Part shown: in pieces, positions 27,914 through 37,433 of the stretch
How positions within the stretch are numbered: the stretch's first letter is position 1
Layout: every line of letters begins with the position of its first letter
Source of the DNA: an uncultured Eubacteriales bacterium
Lineage (GTDB): Bacteria; Bacillota; Clostridia; Oscillospirales; Acutalibacteraceae
Direction: 5' to 3'
Assembly: GCA_934486915.1 (NCBI GenBank)
Contig: CAKSRC010000003.1
Coordinates: forward strand, 3,313-67,312
Length of the DNA: 64,000 nucleotides
The notes under the pieces: model-generated
Seen by the model: the letters and a program-made list of their open reading frames with translations, nothing else
Database searches by the model: none
Told to the model about the DNA's origin: nothing
Program-made: the position numbers and the translations under genes

Positions 27914-28660
27914 TTATAACTTCCTTAAAGACGGAAGCGGTATTCTTTCACCGTTTAACCGTCCTGCTAACCTTTTAATAGCTCTTATCATATGAGATTT
28001 ACTAGAAGGTAAAACTCCGTTTGATAATAACAGCGCTGACTCCCCGTCTTCAGGAACTATTGCAATAAGTTGCATCCCAGAAGTATCTATCACTTGATCC
28101 AAATCATCATAGACACGAGTTTTTTGAAAAAGTTTCCTGTCAAAACGGTTAATAACAAGTCTTAGTTCCTCAACACCATTTTCTTCCAAAATATCCCTTG
28201 CTTTTCTAACATTTGCAACACTTATAGGATTGGGTGTAGCGATTAAAAGAGCATTGTTTGAACAGCCTATAGCGGATAAAAAACCATTGCCAATCCCGGC
28301 AGGACAATCTATTAATATATAATCATAATACTTTGATAACATATCAACCAATTTATGAAAAACCTCTTGTTTAAGATCGTTTTTTAAATCCCTTGGTGCC
28401 GGCAATAAGAACAAATTATCGTTAAACTCGCACTTGTATATGGCTTTCATAACAGTACAATTACCATTAACAATATCTGAAATATCATAAACTAAATTTT
28501 TTCTTATCCCAAGCATATGTTCAAGGCTTGCAAGCCCAGAATCCATATCTATAAGAAGCACTCTTTGATTCGCTTCTGCAAGTTGTAAGCCCAAACAAGC
28601 TGTGGTTGTCGACTTGCCGACTCCACCCTTGCCCGATGCAATCATAGTAATATTCCCCAT
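27914..28660 (-). CDS. minD: MinD/ParA-family ATPase
   Basis: A 248-residue P-loop ATPase. MinD binds the membrane as an ATP dimer and positions division inhibitors or other partners. The deviant Walker A SGKGGVGKSTTTACLG is present, with VLLIDMDSGLASLEHMLG, DYILIDCPAGIGNG and a C-terminal segment (MIRAIKRLAGRLNG) that could form the amphipathic membrane-targeting helix. I chose the ATG at 28660, after AGAGGTAA; the longer frame to 28696 lacks a site. The usual partners minC and minE are not in the window, although it lies in the mreBCD-PBP2 cluster where they normally occur. The DSG/LEHML segment is somewhat different from typical MinD (IGLRNL), so a MinD-like paralog is possible. Confidence 0.88.
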   Translation of the reverse strand: MGNITMIASGKGGVGKSTTTACLGLQLAEANQRVLLIDMDSGLASLEHMLGIRKNLVYDISDIVNGNCTVMKAIYKCEFNDNLFLLPAPRDLKNDLKQEVFHKLVDMLSKYYDYILIDCPAGIGNGFLSAIGCSNNALLIATPNPISVANVRKARDILEENGVEELRLVINRFDRKLFQKTRVYDDLDQVIDTSGMQLIAIVPEDGESALLLSNGVLPSSKSHMIRAIKRLAGRLNGERIPLPSLRKL

Positions 28661-28779
28661 TAAATTATTACCTCTTGTTTCATAATACCACAACATAACA
28701 AAATAGTCAAAATGTTTTTAAGTGGTCTATCATTATATATTTAAATTTCAAATCTATATTAATGCTATATGCAATACAA

Positions 28780-30819
28780 TCATTCGCTTGAAGCCGCTTT
28801 CTTTGCAAAATAGGCGTCCAATACATCTCTTGCTACATTCTTAGACCATTTTCCCGATGCTCCGTGCTCTATAACAACAGAAATTGCGATTTCCGGGTCT
28901 TTATAAGGAGCATAGCAAATAAACGTGGTATGATCTGACCCAACATTTTCGGCAGTACCTGTTTTTGCGGCTATTTCTATAGGATAAGAGCTAAAGTCTG
29001 TTGCAGTACCTGAAGTAACAACTGCCCTCATACCCTCTCTTACTATATTTAGATTTTTTTCGGAAATTCCCACATTTTCGATAAGTTCAGGATTATTGGG
29101 ATCATTTTGCATTATTAAATTTTTTCTCGTATAATCAGTAATTTTACTTATCAAATGAGTTTTATATCTATTGCCGCCATTTGCTATAATTCCCGTATAA
29201 ACTGCAAGCTGGATAGGTGTAAACATATTGTCAGACTGACCAATTGCCGCCTGCGATGTATTACCATTATACCAAACTCCGCCCATTTCCTTGCTATATT
29301 CCGGGCCCGCTAAAACACCCTTGCTTTCGTATACTTCAACCCCGGTCTTTGAGCCGAGCCCAAACCTTTTAGCATACAAGTCCAAAGTCTCTATACCCAC
29401 TCTTCTGCCAGTTTCTGCAAAGAAAACGTTGCATGATTTAGCAAGTGAATTTCTTAAAGCTGAGTTACCGTGAACTCCCATACATTTGATAACAAACCCT
29501 GAATCAGCATAATAGGTGTATGCCCCAGAGCAGTTAATTGTCTCATCTTCGCGTATTACACCCTCTTCAAGCCCTGCACATGCTACAACGGGTTTATATA
29601 TAGAGCCGGGAGTAAACGCACCATTGAATGCCCTGTTTACAAGAGGGGTATAGGTTAAGTCAGTCACTATTTTATTATAATAATCGTTATCGTCTATATA
29701 TTTTTGTTGGTCGTATGTTGGATAGGTTCCTGCCGCTAAAACTGAAAAATCCTTAACGTTTAAAACTACCACTGCCCCGGATTTACAATCCCTCGCACTG
29801 CTTCGTTTTGCGCTTTCGACATTTTTGGCCAATGATTCGTTAGCCGCATTTTGAATATCTGAATCTATTGTGAGAAATACCGTATGTCCCGGGTCGGCAT
29901 TTTGGGTCTCAACTGTATTTACAACTGAACCGTTTTCGTTCGCTTCAACTAATTTTCTGCCGGACGACCCCCTTAAATGATCCTCCATCGCAGCCTCTAT
30001 GCCGCTTTTGCCTATAGTATCATCTAAACTATATCTATCTTTAAGTTTTTCATACTCTTCTTCGGACAATTTACCCACAAGACCTACTATATGAGGTGCC
30101 AATGTACCCTTAACATATTTTCTTATGGTTGAACCCTGTATTTCAACACCTTTCATTGATGACTGTGTTAATTCCGAAACTATCGAGACTGTCTCTTGGC
30201 TTATGCCGTCTGCAAAAGTATATATCTTGGTTTTGTATTGTTCATAACCATTTTTTGTCATATTATACCTAACACTGCAGATATTTTTTTGGTCTGCTTG
30301 GGAATAATCTCTGCAATCATATTTTTCTATCATTTTATCCATGCAGTTTTGTGCTGTGGCATAACTATTTAATTTTAATGTCTTTTTAAGTGCGGCTATA
30401 TCATCATCTTTATCATTCATAAACTCATAAGAGCCGCTTGAAGATATAGAAATAGGAAGCTCATCTATCCACTTCTCATTCTTTAGCTTCATAAGGTTTA
30501 TTAAATCCAATATAATTTTATTTTCAGACCCGTCATCCATATAAAGATGGTCGAAAACTATTTTATATCCTGTCTCGTTAATAGCAAGGCCCTGGCCGTT
30601 TACATCGAGTATTTCCCCTCTTTTAGCATCAGTTTTAACAACATAACTGCTGCTTGAGATAGCCTTTTCTTTGTAATATTCGCCGTTAATGATCTGCCAA
30701 TCTACAAGACGTTGGACATAGATTACCATAGCAATCGCCAATACTCCTAAAAGTATAAACCATCTTGATGTTATTTTTTTAGTTTCTATATCAATCACCG
30801 CCTTTAAATTACGCGTCAC
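28780..30819 (-). CDS. mrdA: Penicillin-binding protein 2 (elongasome transpeptidase)
   Basis: A class B penicillin-binding protein, 679 residues, that cross-links peptidoglycan during cell elongation together with a SEDS glycosyltransferase. It has one N-terminal membrane anchor (about 19-37), a dimerisation/pedestal domain, and the transpeptidase domain with SIYK (active-site Ser406), SCN (462-464) and KTGTAE near residue 620. The pedestal contains an insert rich in charged residues (about 130-190). The frame starts at a GTG (30819), overlapping mreD by 11 bp; the ribosome site for this GTG is weak. It sits directly after mreBCD as in many Firmicutes. Confidence 0.94.
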   Translation of the reverse strand: MTRNLKAVIDIETKKITSRWFILLGVLAIAMVIYVQRLVDWQIINGEYYKEKAISSSSYVVKTDAKRGEILDVNGQGLAINETGYKIVFDHLYMDDGSENKIILDLINLMKLKNEKWIDELPISISSSGSYEFMNDKDDDIAALKKTLKLNSYATAQNCMDKMIEKYDCRDYSQADQKNICSVRYNMTKNGYEQYKTKIYTFADGISQETVSIVSELTQSSMKGVEIQGSTIRKYVKGTLAPHIVGLVGKLSEEEYEKLKDRYSLDDTIGKSGIEAAMEDHLRGSSGRKLVEANENGSVVNTVETQNADPGHTVFLTIDSDIQNAANESLAKNVESAKRSSARDCKSGAVVVLNVKDFSVLAAGTYPTYDQQKYIDDNDYYNKIVTDLTYTPLVNRAFNGAFTPGSIYKPVVACAGLEEGVIREDETINCSGAYTYYADSGFVIKCMGVHGNSALRNSLAKSCNVFFAETGRRVGIETLDLYAKRFGLGSKTGVEVYESKGVLAGPEYSKEMGGVWYNGNTSQAAIGQSDNMFTPIQLAVYTGIIANGGNRYKTHLISKITDYTRKNLIMQNDPNNPELIENVGISEKNLNIVREGMRAVVTSGTATDFSSYPIEIAAKTGTAENVGSDHTTFICYAPYKDPEIAISVVIEHGASGKWSKNVARDVLDAYFAKKAASSE

Positions 30820-31324
30820 GCTGCCTTATTTGTATTGCGATTGCCTTGTTGAAAAAGTAAAAAACAGGGCTTAAGACTAAAGTATAAATCATTCTTGATA
30901 AAAAGTGATTTACAAATACATATGCCATACCGTCATATCCCTTAAATACATAAGCAAAAAGATAATACATTCCATATGAAACTATGATAGCCGCAAGCGA
31001 GGCTATTAATGCAGTAATTAAGTTGGTTCTTAAAAAATTAACAGCCAAAAGACCTATCACATAGCCTATAATAGCAAATATAATTCCATAGAATCCTATA
31101 ACATCCCAAAGCCCAATATCTGAAATTATCCCAATCAAAAGTCCAAAAAATAAACCAACTGTTTCATTTTCAAACATCGCTATAGTAACCAATATAGGTA
31201 AAAGCAGCATCGGCCTTCCGCCAAGGACAGTTGGTATAAGCCCCGGAGTCTGCTGAACCACGAAAAACACAAAAATTTCGATCACATATGCAAGAAAGCG
31301 AAAATATTTATACTTGTCTTCCAT
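30809..31324 (-). CDS. mreD: Rod shape-determining protein MreD
   Basis: A 171-residue integral membrane protein with about five helices, with the family's N-terminal pattern (YVIEIFVFFVVQQTPGLIP, then GGRPMLLLPILVTIAMFE). MreD links MreC and the membrane wall-synthesis enzymes. It is identified mainly by its position between mreC and the PBP2 gene plus size and topology. ATG at 31324 after GGAGGTAA, 15 bp after mreC. Confidence 0.9.
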   Translation of the reverse strand: MEDKYKYFRFLAYVIEIFVFFVVQQTPGLIPTVLGGRPMLLLPILVTIAMFENETVGLFFGLLIGIISDIGLWDVIGFYGIIFAIIGYVIGLLAVNFLRTNLITALIASLAAIIVSYGMYYLFAYVFKGYDGMAYVFVNHFLSRMIYTLVLSPVFYFFNKAIAIQIRQRDA

Positions 31325-31339
31325 TAACTCTTACCTCCA

Positions 31340-32236
31340 CTATTGGGCACTTGGTCCATTTTTAGTTTGCTCGAGCTGATCCTTTAGCGGACTCACTGAT
31401 ACCTGAGCTTTACCTTGGAAGTCAGTTACGATAAACACATCTTTTACATTTAAAATATCTTCAAAAGGTTTTACTAAAGCATAAAGAGAGGCATCATACT
31501 CATCATGAGTAATTTCCAAAACCTCGCCTATTTGAAGATTTTTAGGATAAATTCCACTAAGACCGGATGTAACCAAAATATCACCTGTTTTAATTCCGTT
31601 TTCTGAAAGTAGACAAGTCATTTTAGTAAGGTTTTTATCCGCAAGCGGCAATCCTCCCGTAATTACACCACTGTCACCTGTCGATATATTCGCAGCTCCG
31701 ACTTTGGTATCCGGGGAAAGTATAGTCTTTACCTTGCATGAATTCGCCTCAACATGACTTACCCATCCTACAAGTCCATTTTCGGTTATTACCGGGTCAT
31801 TTAAAAGCACTCCCGCAACAGAGCCTTCATCTAGTGTACAGCCATAAAAATTTTCATTAGAATCTCTTCCTATTACTGATGCAGGGACAAATTTTAAGCT
31901 TTGATCCTTTTGTTTTAAATCATAGTATTTTAAAAACTGTGCATTTTCCTTTTTTACATCATAATAATCGACAGTAATCGCTCTTAGATTTTGTACTTGC
32001 TGCTTTAAATCGTCAACCTCGTTTTGGAGTTCGTCTACTGTTTTTTGATCCTCAAAGGTACTATTCGCACTATTTGAAATATTGGTAGTTATTTTTTGAA
32101 GCGGTGTCACTAAAAAGTCCAATCCCTTGGATAAAAAGGTATTGCCCCCGCTTGCAGTAAAAAGTAAAATCCCCGTAAAAATAAGGATTACGGCAATAAG
32201 TGTCACAAAGCCCTTTGATTTAAAAAAATTACTCAA
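31340..32236 (-). CDS. mreC: Rod shape-determining protein MreC
   Basis: A bitopic protein of 298 residues: N-terminal membrane helix (about 8-28), a coiled coil (about 62-95, VDELQNEVDDLKQQVQNLRA), then two beta-barrel domains with the family segments VPASVIGRDSNENFYGCTLD and GLVGWVSHVEANSCKVKTIL. It scaffolds PBP2 and the elongasome outside the membrane. The start is a TTG at 32236 after AAAGGAGG. Part of mreB-mreC-mreD-PBP2. Confidence 0.94.
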   Translation of the reverse strand: MSNFFKSKGFVTLIAVILIFTGILLFTASGGNTFLSKGLDFLVTPLQKITTNISNSANSTFEDQKTVDELQNEVDDLKQQVQNLRAITVDYYDVKKENAQFLKYYDLKQKDQSLKFVPASVIGRDSNENFYGCTLDEGSVAGVLLNDPVITENGLVGWVSHVEANSCKVKTILSPDTKVGAANISTGDSGVITGGLPLADKNLTKMTCLLSENGIKTGDILVTSGLSGIYPKNLQIGEVLEITHDEYDASLYALVKPFEDILNVKDVFIVTDFQGKAQVSVSPLKDQLEQTKNGPSAQ

Positions 32237-32354
32237 ATATTATTTACCTCCTTTAACCTGATATCTTAAGGCTGCGTAAGAGATTATATCAAATATTCTT
32301 AAATATATGTCTCTTAAGCTCTTATATAATATTTTCTAAACCTAAACCTATATA

Positions 32355-32396
32355 TAAAAAATTGCAGCCTGCTATCAAAAGTAATAGCAGCTGCAA
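32355..32396 (-). terminator. Terminator or attenuator after mreB
   Basis: On the minus strand TTGCAGCTGCTAT (32396-32384) pairs with ATAGCAGGCTGCAA (32375-32362), followed by six Ts. It separates mreB from mreC, so the elongasome genes downstream may need read-through or their own promoter. Confidence 0.8.
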
Positions 32397-32456
32397 CCTT
32401 TTGATTGCTTAAATTTACTTAAAAGTTGATTAAAACAATTATATATAAATATTTAA

Positions 32457-33470
<1,014 letters not shown>

Positions 33471-33547
33471 TTATTTTCCCCTTTCGTTCTTTCCATGCAT
33501 AAGCAATAAAGAAACATTCTTACTTGAATTTTAATACTAACTAATTA

Positions 33548-33576
33548 ATTATAACCCTAAACATAAAAATTTTCAA
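33548..33576 (-). promoter_or_regulatory. Promoter of mreB
   Basis: The minus strand reads TTGAAA (33571-33576), a 17-bp spacer, TATAAT (33548-33553), about 80 bp before the mreB start. Confidence 0.75.
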
Positions 33577-33740
33577 CTATTTTTTATTATCTTTCGTTTT
33601 ATAGTGTATCCATATATTTACCATATAAAATTATGATTTGCTGTTAATATCCTTTTTATAAGTATCTGTATTTAATAATAGAATAATTATGATATAATAT
33701 ACGTAAAATTATATAATAAATCTTAAAAAGGAGAATACAC

Positions 33741-34241
33741 ATGAGTTTTAAAGAAATAAATGCAAAAGAGCTTAATTTTAATCCATTTTCTTTGATAGGA
33801 GATAAATGGATGCTTATAACCTGCGGCGATAAAGAAAAATACAACACTATGACAGCAAGCTGGGGATCTATTGGTGTAATGTGGAACAAGAATGTAGTGT
33901 TTTCATTTATAAGGCCTCAAAGATACACCTTTGAGTTTGTCGAAAAAAATGATTATTTTTCAATCTCTTTTTACCCAGATGAATACAAAAGTGCACTTTC
34001 ACTCTGCGGCAAAGTCTCAGGAAGAGATGTAGACAAAGCAAAGGAAGCAAACCTTACTCCCGTTTTTGATGAAAAAGCTCCATATTTTGAAGAGGCAAAC
34101 ATGGTATTGATTTGCAAAAAATTATATAACCAGAATCTTGAGCCTAGTTGCTTCTTAGACGAAAAACTTGAATCATTTTATCCTCAAAAGGACTATCACA
34201 AGATGTTTATAGGTGAAATCGAAAAGGTATTGGTTAAATAA
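33741..34241 (+). CDS. Flavin reductase-like domain protein
   Basis: A 166-residue protein of the split-barrel FMN-binding flavin reductase family. The core reads LITCGDKEKYNTMTASWGSIGVMWNKNVV, where TMTASWG lines the flavin phosphate site (residue stretch described in pieces). FEFVEKNDYFSISFY and the C-terminal YHKMFIGEIEKVL also match. Such proteins reduce or transfer flavin in the cytoplasm; partner unknown. ATG at 33741 with AAAAAGGAG. The next gene starts 3 bp after its stop, so the two are co-transcribed. Confidence 0.85.
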   Translation: MSFKEINAKELNFNPFSLIGDKWMLITCGDKEKYNTMTASWGSIGVMWNKNVVFSFIRPQRYTFEFVEKNDYFSISFYPDEYKSALSLCGKVSGRDVDKAKEANLTPVFDEKAPYFEEANMVLICKKLYNQNLEPSCFLDEKLESFYPQKDYHKMFIGEIEKVLVK

Positions 34242-34244
34242 ATT

Positions 34245-34979
34245 ATGAGTAAAACTGTATTAATAACAGGCGCTTCCAGAGGTATCGGCCGAGAAAGTGC
34301 GATATTGTTTGCAAAAAACGGATATAATGTAGTCGCTAACTATAACTCCTCACAGAAAGATGCCCTAAGCTTAAAAGAAACATTAGATAATTTAGGCTGC
34401 AACTGCCTAATATACAAAGCAGATGTCTCAAATATAAATGAAGTATCTTCCATGGTAAATGATGCTTATGATAAGTTTGGGACGATTGATGTACTAATTA
34501 ATAATGCAGGAATAGCACAACAAAAACTTTTCACTGATATTACCCAAGAAGATTTCAAAAAAATGTTTGATGTCAATATCTTGGGTGTATTCAATTGCTG
34601 TCAATGTGTAGTTCCAAGCATGATTAGAAATAAAAATGGAGTTATACTTAACATTTCATCAATGTGGGGAGAGGTAGGTGCTTCTTGCGAAGTGCACTAC
34701 TCCGCCTCTAAAGCGGCGGTAATAGGTTTTACAAAGGCATTAGCTAAGGAATTAGGCCCATCAAATATAAATGTAAACTGCGTCTCGCCCGGAGTTATTG
34801 AAACCGACATGAACAGCAATTTAGACGAAGCTTCAATTGATGCTTTAAAGGACGAAACCCCACTTTTAAGAATAGGTAAACCACATGACATAGCAAATAC
34901 TTTGCTTTTCTTGGCATCAAGCAAAGCCTCCTTTATAACAGGTCAAGTAATAGGGGTCAGCGGCGGTTTTATAATATAA
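34245..34979 (+). CDS. Short-chain dehydrogenase/reductase (FabG-like)
   Basis: A 244-residue NAD(P)-dependent oxidoreductase of the SDR family. It shows the cofactor motif TGASRGIGRESAI, NNAG (residues about 87-90), the catalytic Ser in GVILNISSMWG and the YSASK catalytic pair, followed by NVNCVSPGVIETDM. It most resembles 3-oxoacyl-ACP reductase FabG. However, no fatty acid genes are nearby and it is paired with a flavin reductase-like gene, so another ketone or sugar substrate is possible. ATG at 34245, 3 bp after the previous stop. Confidence 0.85.
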   Translation: MSKTVLITGASRGIGRESAILFAKNGYNVVANYNSSQKDALSLKETLDNLGCNCLIYKADVSNINEVSSMVNDAYDKFGTIDVLINNAGIAQQKLFTDITQEDFKKMFDVNILGVFNCCQCVVPSMIRNKNGVILNISSMWGEVGASCEVHYSASKAAVIGFTKALAKELGPSNINVNCVSPGVIETDMNSNLDEASIDALKDETPLLRIGKPHDIANTLLFLASSKASFITGQVIGVSGGFII

Positions 34980-35043
34980 GAATAAAATAATCTAATATAA
35001 GCATAATAATACTACAAATATATTGTTTAAGGGTGTGCTTTAT

Positions 35044-35508
35044 ATGATTAAATTAAAACCGTTATTGATAAATATTGCTATTCCCTTGCTTCTAATAGGC
35101 GGACTAAGCGCATTATTTACCATGAGTTCAATGAACCTATATGAAACTATTAATACTCCCCCTCTTTCACCGCCGGGTTGGATTTTCCCAATAGTTTGGT
35201 CAATTTTGTTTATACTTATGGGTATTGCATCTTATATAATATGGGAAAGCAAAAGTCCAAACAGTAAGACAGCCTTTATTGTCTATGCAGCTCAACTTAT
35301 TGTGAACTTTATGTGGAGTATTGTATTTTTTAACATTAGAGCCTATTCATTTGCAGTCGTTGTTATAATAGCTCTTATAGTACTAATTTGCTTGAATATA
35401 TTTTATTTCGCAAAAATAAAAGGCAGTGCAGGACTATTGTTAATCCCATACCTATTATGGGTAGCATTTGCAACATACCTTAATATAGCTATAGCAATAT
35501 TGAATTAA
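35044..35508 (+). CDS. TspO/MBR family membrane protein
   Basis: A 154-residue protein with five predicted membrane helices. The family signature is visible in PPLSPPGWIFPIVWSILFIL, and the Asn/Trp-rich LIVNFMWSIVFFN in helix 3-4. TspO binds tetrapyrroles and cholesterol-like ligands and is tied to stress and porphyrin handling. I chose the ATG at 35044 (after AAGGGTG); a TTG at 35023 is upstream of the site. Role in this organism unknown. Confidence 0.88.
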   Translation: MIKLKPLLINIAIPLLLIGGLSALFTMSSMNLYETINTPPLSPPGWIFPIVWSILFILMGIASYIIWESKSPNSKTAFIVYAAQLIVNFMWSIVFFNIRAYSFAVVVIIALIVLICLNIFYFAKIKGSAGLLLIPYLLWVAFATYLNIAIAILN

Positions 35509-35537
35509 TATTATAAATCTACATTTTTAAAACTTTT

Positions 35538-35649
35538 CAACCTAAAACCATAAATTTAATTCCTTATTTTTTAAGCCTATCGCTTGCGCTGCGGTACTAA
35601 ATTTGATAGACTTAATATACTATAATTTAAATAAAGGGGTTTTAGGTTG
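35538..35649 (+). promoter_or_regulatory. Nested inverted repeats before the flavodoxin gene
   Basis: CAACCTAAAACC (35538-35549) is the exact complement of GGTTTTAGGTTG (35638-35649), which covers the TTG start of the flavodoxin gene and touches its AAAGGGG site. A weaker pair (35573-35581 with 35605-35613) is nested inside. A TATAAT at 35621-35626 could mean the left arm is not transcribed with the gene. Confidence 0.4.
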
Positions 35650-36189
35650 AAAGTATTTTTAATTATATCTATTTCTATTATTCTTTTAATCCTCATAGCG
35701 CTTATTTCCCTTTTTCTTTGGTTAAGGAATGGAGTCAAGGCTCTAAGCAAGGACTATCCATCAAACGAGAGGATAAAAGGAAATTCTTTAAAAAAGGCAC
35801 TTGTGCTATACCAACCATCTCTGCACCAAACCGCAGAAACATTCGCAAATACTGTTGTAGATACCTTTTTGAATTTAGGATATAAGGTAACTGCTAACAA
35901 CATCGATCAAGGATCTATGTATAACGTAAGTCAATATGATATCATAGCATTTGGTTCTCCCATTTATGTTGGCAATGTTTCGCCTAAATTTGAAAAATAT
36001 GTTAAATCTCAAGATATTAAATGGAAAAAAGTCGTTCTATATTCAATTGGAACTATTAAAAACGAAAATTATGAACTTGACAATTTAGAGAATATGCTAA
36101 GGCAACAAAATATAGTTTATAAAATAAAAGTACAACCTAACCCATCCGGTAAGCAAGAGTTGATCTCCTTTATTAAAAGCAGCATATAG
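35647..36189 (+). CDS. Membrane-anchored flavodoxin-like protein
   Basis: A 180-residue protein with one N-terminal membrane helix (about residues 3-26), followed by a flavodoxin-fold domain. The phosphate loop is recognisable but atypical (YQPSLHQTAETFANTV, for the usual T/SxTGNT). The second flavin region DIIAFGSPIYVGNVSPKFE is well kept. It is likely an FMN-binding electron carrier tethered on the inner face of the membrane. The start is a TTG at 35647 after AAAGGGG, covered by the inverted repeat above. Partners are not evident. Confidence 0.75.
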   Translation: MKVFLIISISIILLILIALISLFLWLRNGVKALSKDYPSNERIKGNSLKKALVLYQPSLHQTAETFANTVVDTFLNLGYKVTANNIDQGSMYNVSQYDIIAFGSPIYVGNVSPKFEKYVKSQDIKWKKVVLYSIGTIKNENYELDNLENMLRQQNIVYKIKVQPNPSGKQELISFIKSSI

Positions 36190-36229
36190 CAAATTTTAAA
36201 AATAGGGTTTTATTGTAATTTTGACCCTA

Positions 36230-36272
36230 TCTCCTTTATATAGATATTATATAAGATTTTATATAAAGGAGA
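36230..36272 (+). promoter_or_regulatory. Perfect hairpin burying the ribosome binding site of the holin-like gene
   Basis: TCTCCTTTATATA (36230-36242) and TATATAAAGGAGA (36260-36272) form a perfect 13-bp stem with a 17-nt loop. The 3' arm contains AAAGGAG, the only ribosome site for the ATG at 36280. A second short inverted repeat (ATAGGGT, ACCCTAT) ends at the first base of this stem and may end the previous transcript. Confidence 0.7.
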
Positions 36273-36279
36273 ATTTTTT

Positions 36280-36585
36280 ATGCTTCAATTAAAAGAAATG
36301 CTAAAAAGGCTAAAAAACCCAACTACAATCCTAAGTATACTCTCAGAAATAATTACCATTTTAATTCTCTTAAAGGTTGATGTTAATGTTGACCTTGTGA
36401 CCGGCATTGTAACGGCAGTTTGTTCTATATTAGTTCTCTTAGGTATAATGTCAAACCCCACAACTGTTACTAAGGGTTATGGTGATGACATTCTCTACTG
36501 TAAAAATTGCCAAGAAAAAACAGAAAACGTATTAATAAACAATGAATTATGCTGTACTAAGTGCGGCCAAAAACATGAAGAATAA
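36280..36585 (+). CDS. Phi LC3-type holin-like protein with C-terminal zinc ribbon
   Basis: A 101-residue protein. Residues 1-68 resemble phi LC3 family holins: an amphipathic start (LKEMLKRLKNPTTILSILSE), two membrane helices (about 20-35 and 42-60), and the motif NPTTVTKGYGDD, where holins of this group usually end NPTTKGFSDS. The remaining 30 residues form a treble-clef or rubredoxin-like zinc ribbon (CKNC at 75-78 and CTKCGQ near 93-97). A holin fused to a zinc ribbon is unusual. No phage endolysin is nearby, so a chromosomal role in protein export, cell death or sporulation is possible. Its ribosome site is sequestered in a hairpin. Confidence 0.7.
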   Translation: MLQLKEMLKRLKNPTTILSILSEIITILILLKVDVNVDLVTGIVTAVCSILVLLGIMSNPTTVTKGYGDDILYCKNCQEKTENVLINNELCCTKCGQKHEE

Positions 36586-36685
36586 ACTATAAATATATTT
36601 CCAATATACAAGTATTACTTGACTAAAAAGCGTTTTTGTTGTAGTATTTAGTTATGGAAACTAAAAATAAAGAAGGTATTATCAA

Positions 36686-37327
36686 ATGAAAAGAATGTAT
36701 AATTGTATTATAAAACGTAGCTTAGACTTAATATTTGCAATTTTACTCCTTTTATTAGTATCCCCTTTACTCTTGATTTCTGCACTTGCAGTTAAACTTT
36801 CATCTAGAGGTGATGCAATATTTAAGCAAGTAAGATTAGGGTATAAGGGAAAACCTTTTAAAATGTATAAATTCCGCAGTATGCGAACAGACACCCCTAA
36901 AAACTTAGCTACAAGAGATCTTGATAACCCGGATTACTACATAACAAAAGTAGGCAGATTTTTAAGAAACACAAGTCTTGATGAATTACCTCAATTAATA
37001 AATATCATCAAGGGCGATATGAGCTTTATAGGTCCAAGACCTGTTGTTCTTCAAGAAGAAGAACTTGTCCAAAAAAGATTACAAAGCGGAATTGACAAAG
37101 TCAGGCCGGGAATTTCAGGTTGGGCTCAAATACACGGCAGAGATAAAGTCTCCATAGACGAAAAAGTAAAGTTAGATAAGTACTATGTTGATAATATCAG
37201 TATTGGTTTAGATATTAAAATTTTCTTTAAAACCCTAGCTTATGTAGTTAAATCCAAAGATATTGTCGAAGGACCTATAAGACATGAAAGCGCTGTTTTG
37301 CATACAAAAACAAATATAGCAGATTAA
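36686..37327 (+). CDS. Bacterial sugar transferase (PglC-like monotopic phosphoglycosyl transferase)
   Basis: A 213-residue initiating glycosyltransferase that moves a sugar-1-phosphate from a nucleotide sugar to undecaprenyl phosphate. It has the N-terminal re-entrant membrane helix (residues about 12-34), then FKMYKFRSMRTD, LRNTSLDELPQLINIIKG and GDMSFIGPRPVV. The catalytic Asp-Glu pair corresponds to the DE of SLDELPQ. The C-terminal part PGISGWAQIHGRD is typical. No other glycan genes adjoin it; a second, more divergent transferase sits in the cluster at 57198. ATG at 36686. Confidence 0.9.
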   Translation: MKRMYNCIIKRSLDLIFAILLLLLVSPLLLISALAVKLSSRGDAIFKQVRLGYKGKPFKMYKFRSMRTDTPKNLATRDLDNPDYYITKVGRFLRNTSLDELPQLINIIKGDMSFIGPRPVVLQEEELVQKRLQSGIDKVRPGISGWAQIHGRDKVSIDEKVKLDKYYVDNISIGLDIKIFFKTLAYVVKSKDIVEGPIRHESAVLHTKTNIAD

Positions 37328-37433
37328 AATACTATTTACCCTATTATTTTTAAGCCTATTATATAAAAGCTTTTAGTTATTAAGCTTTTTATAATTGGCT
37401 TTTAATAGTTTATTTTAAAGGAGTGTTAAGACT

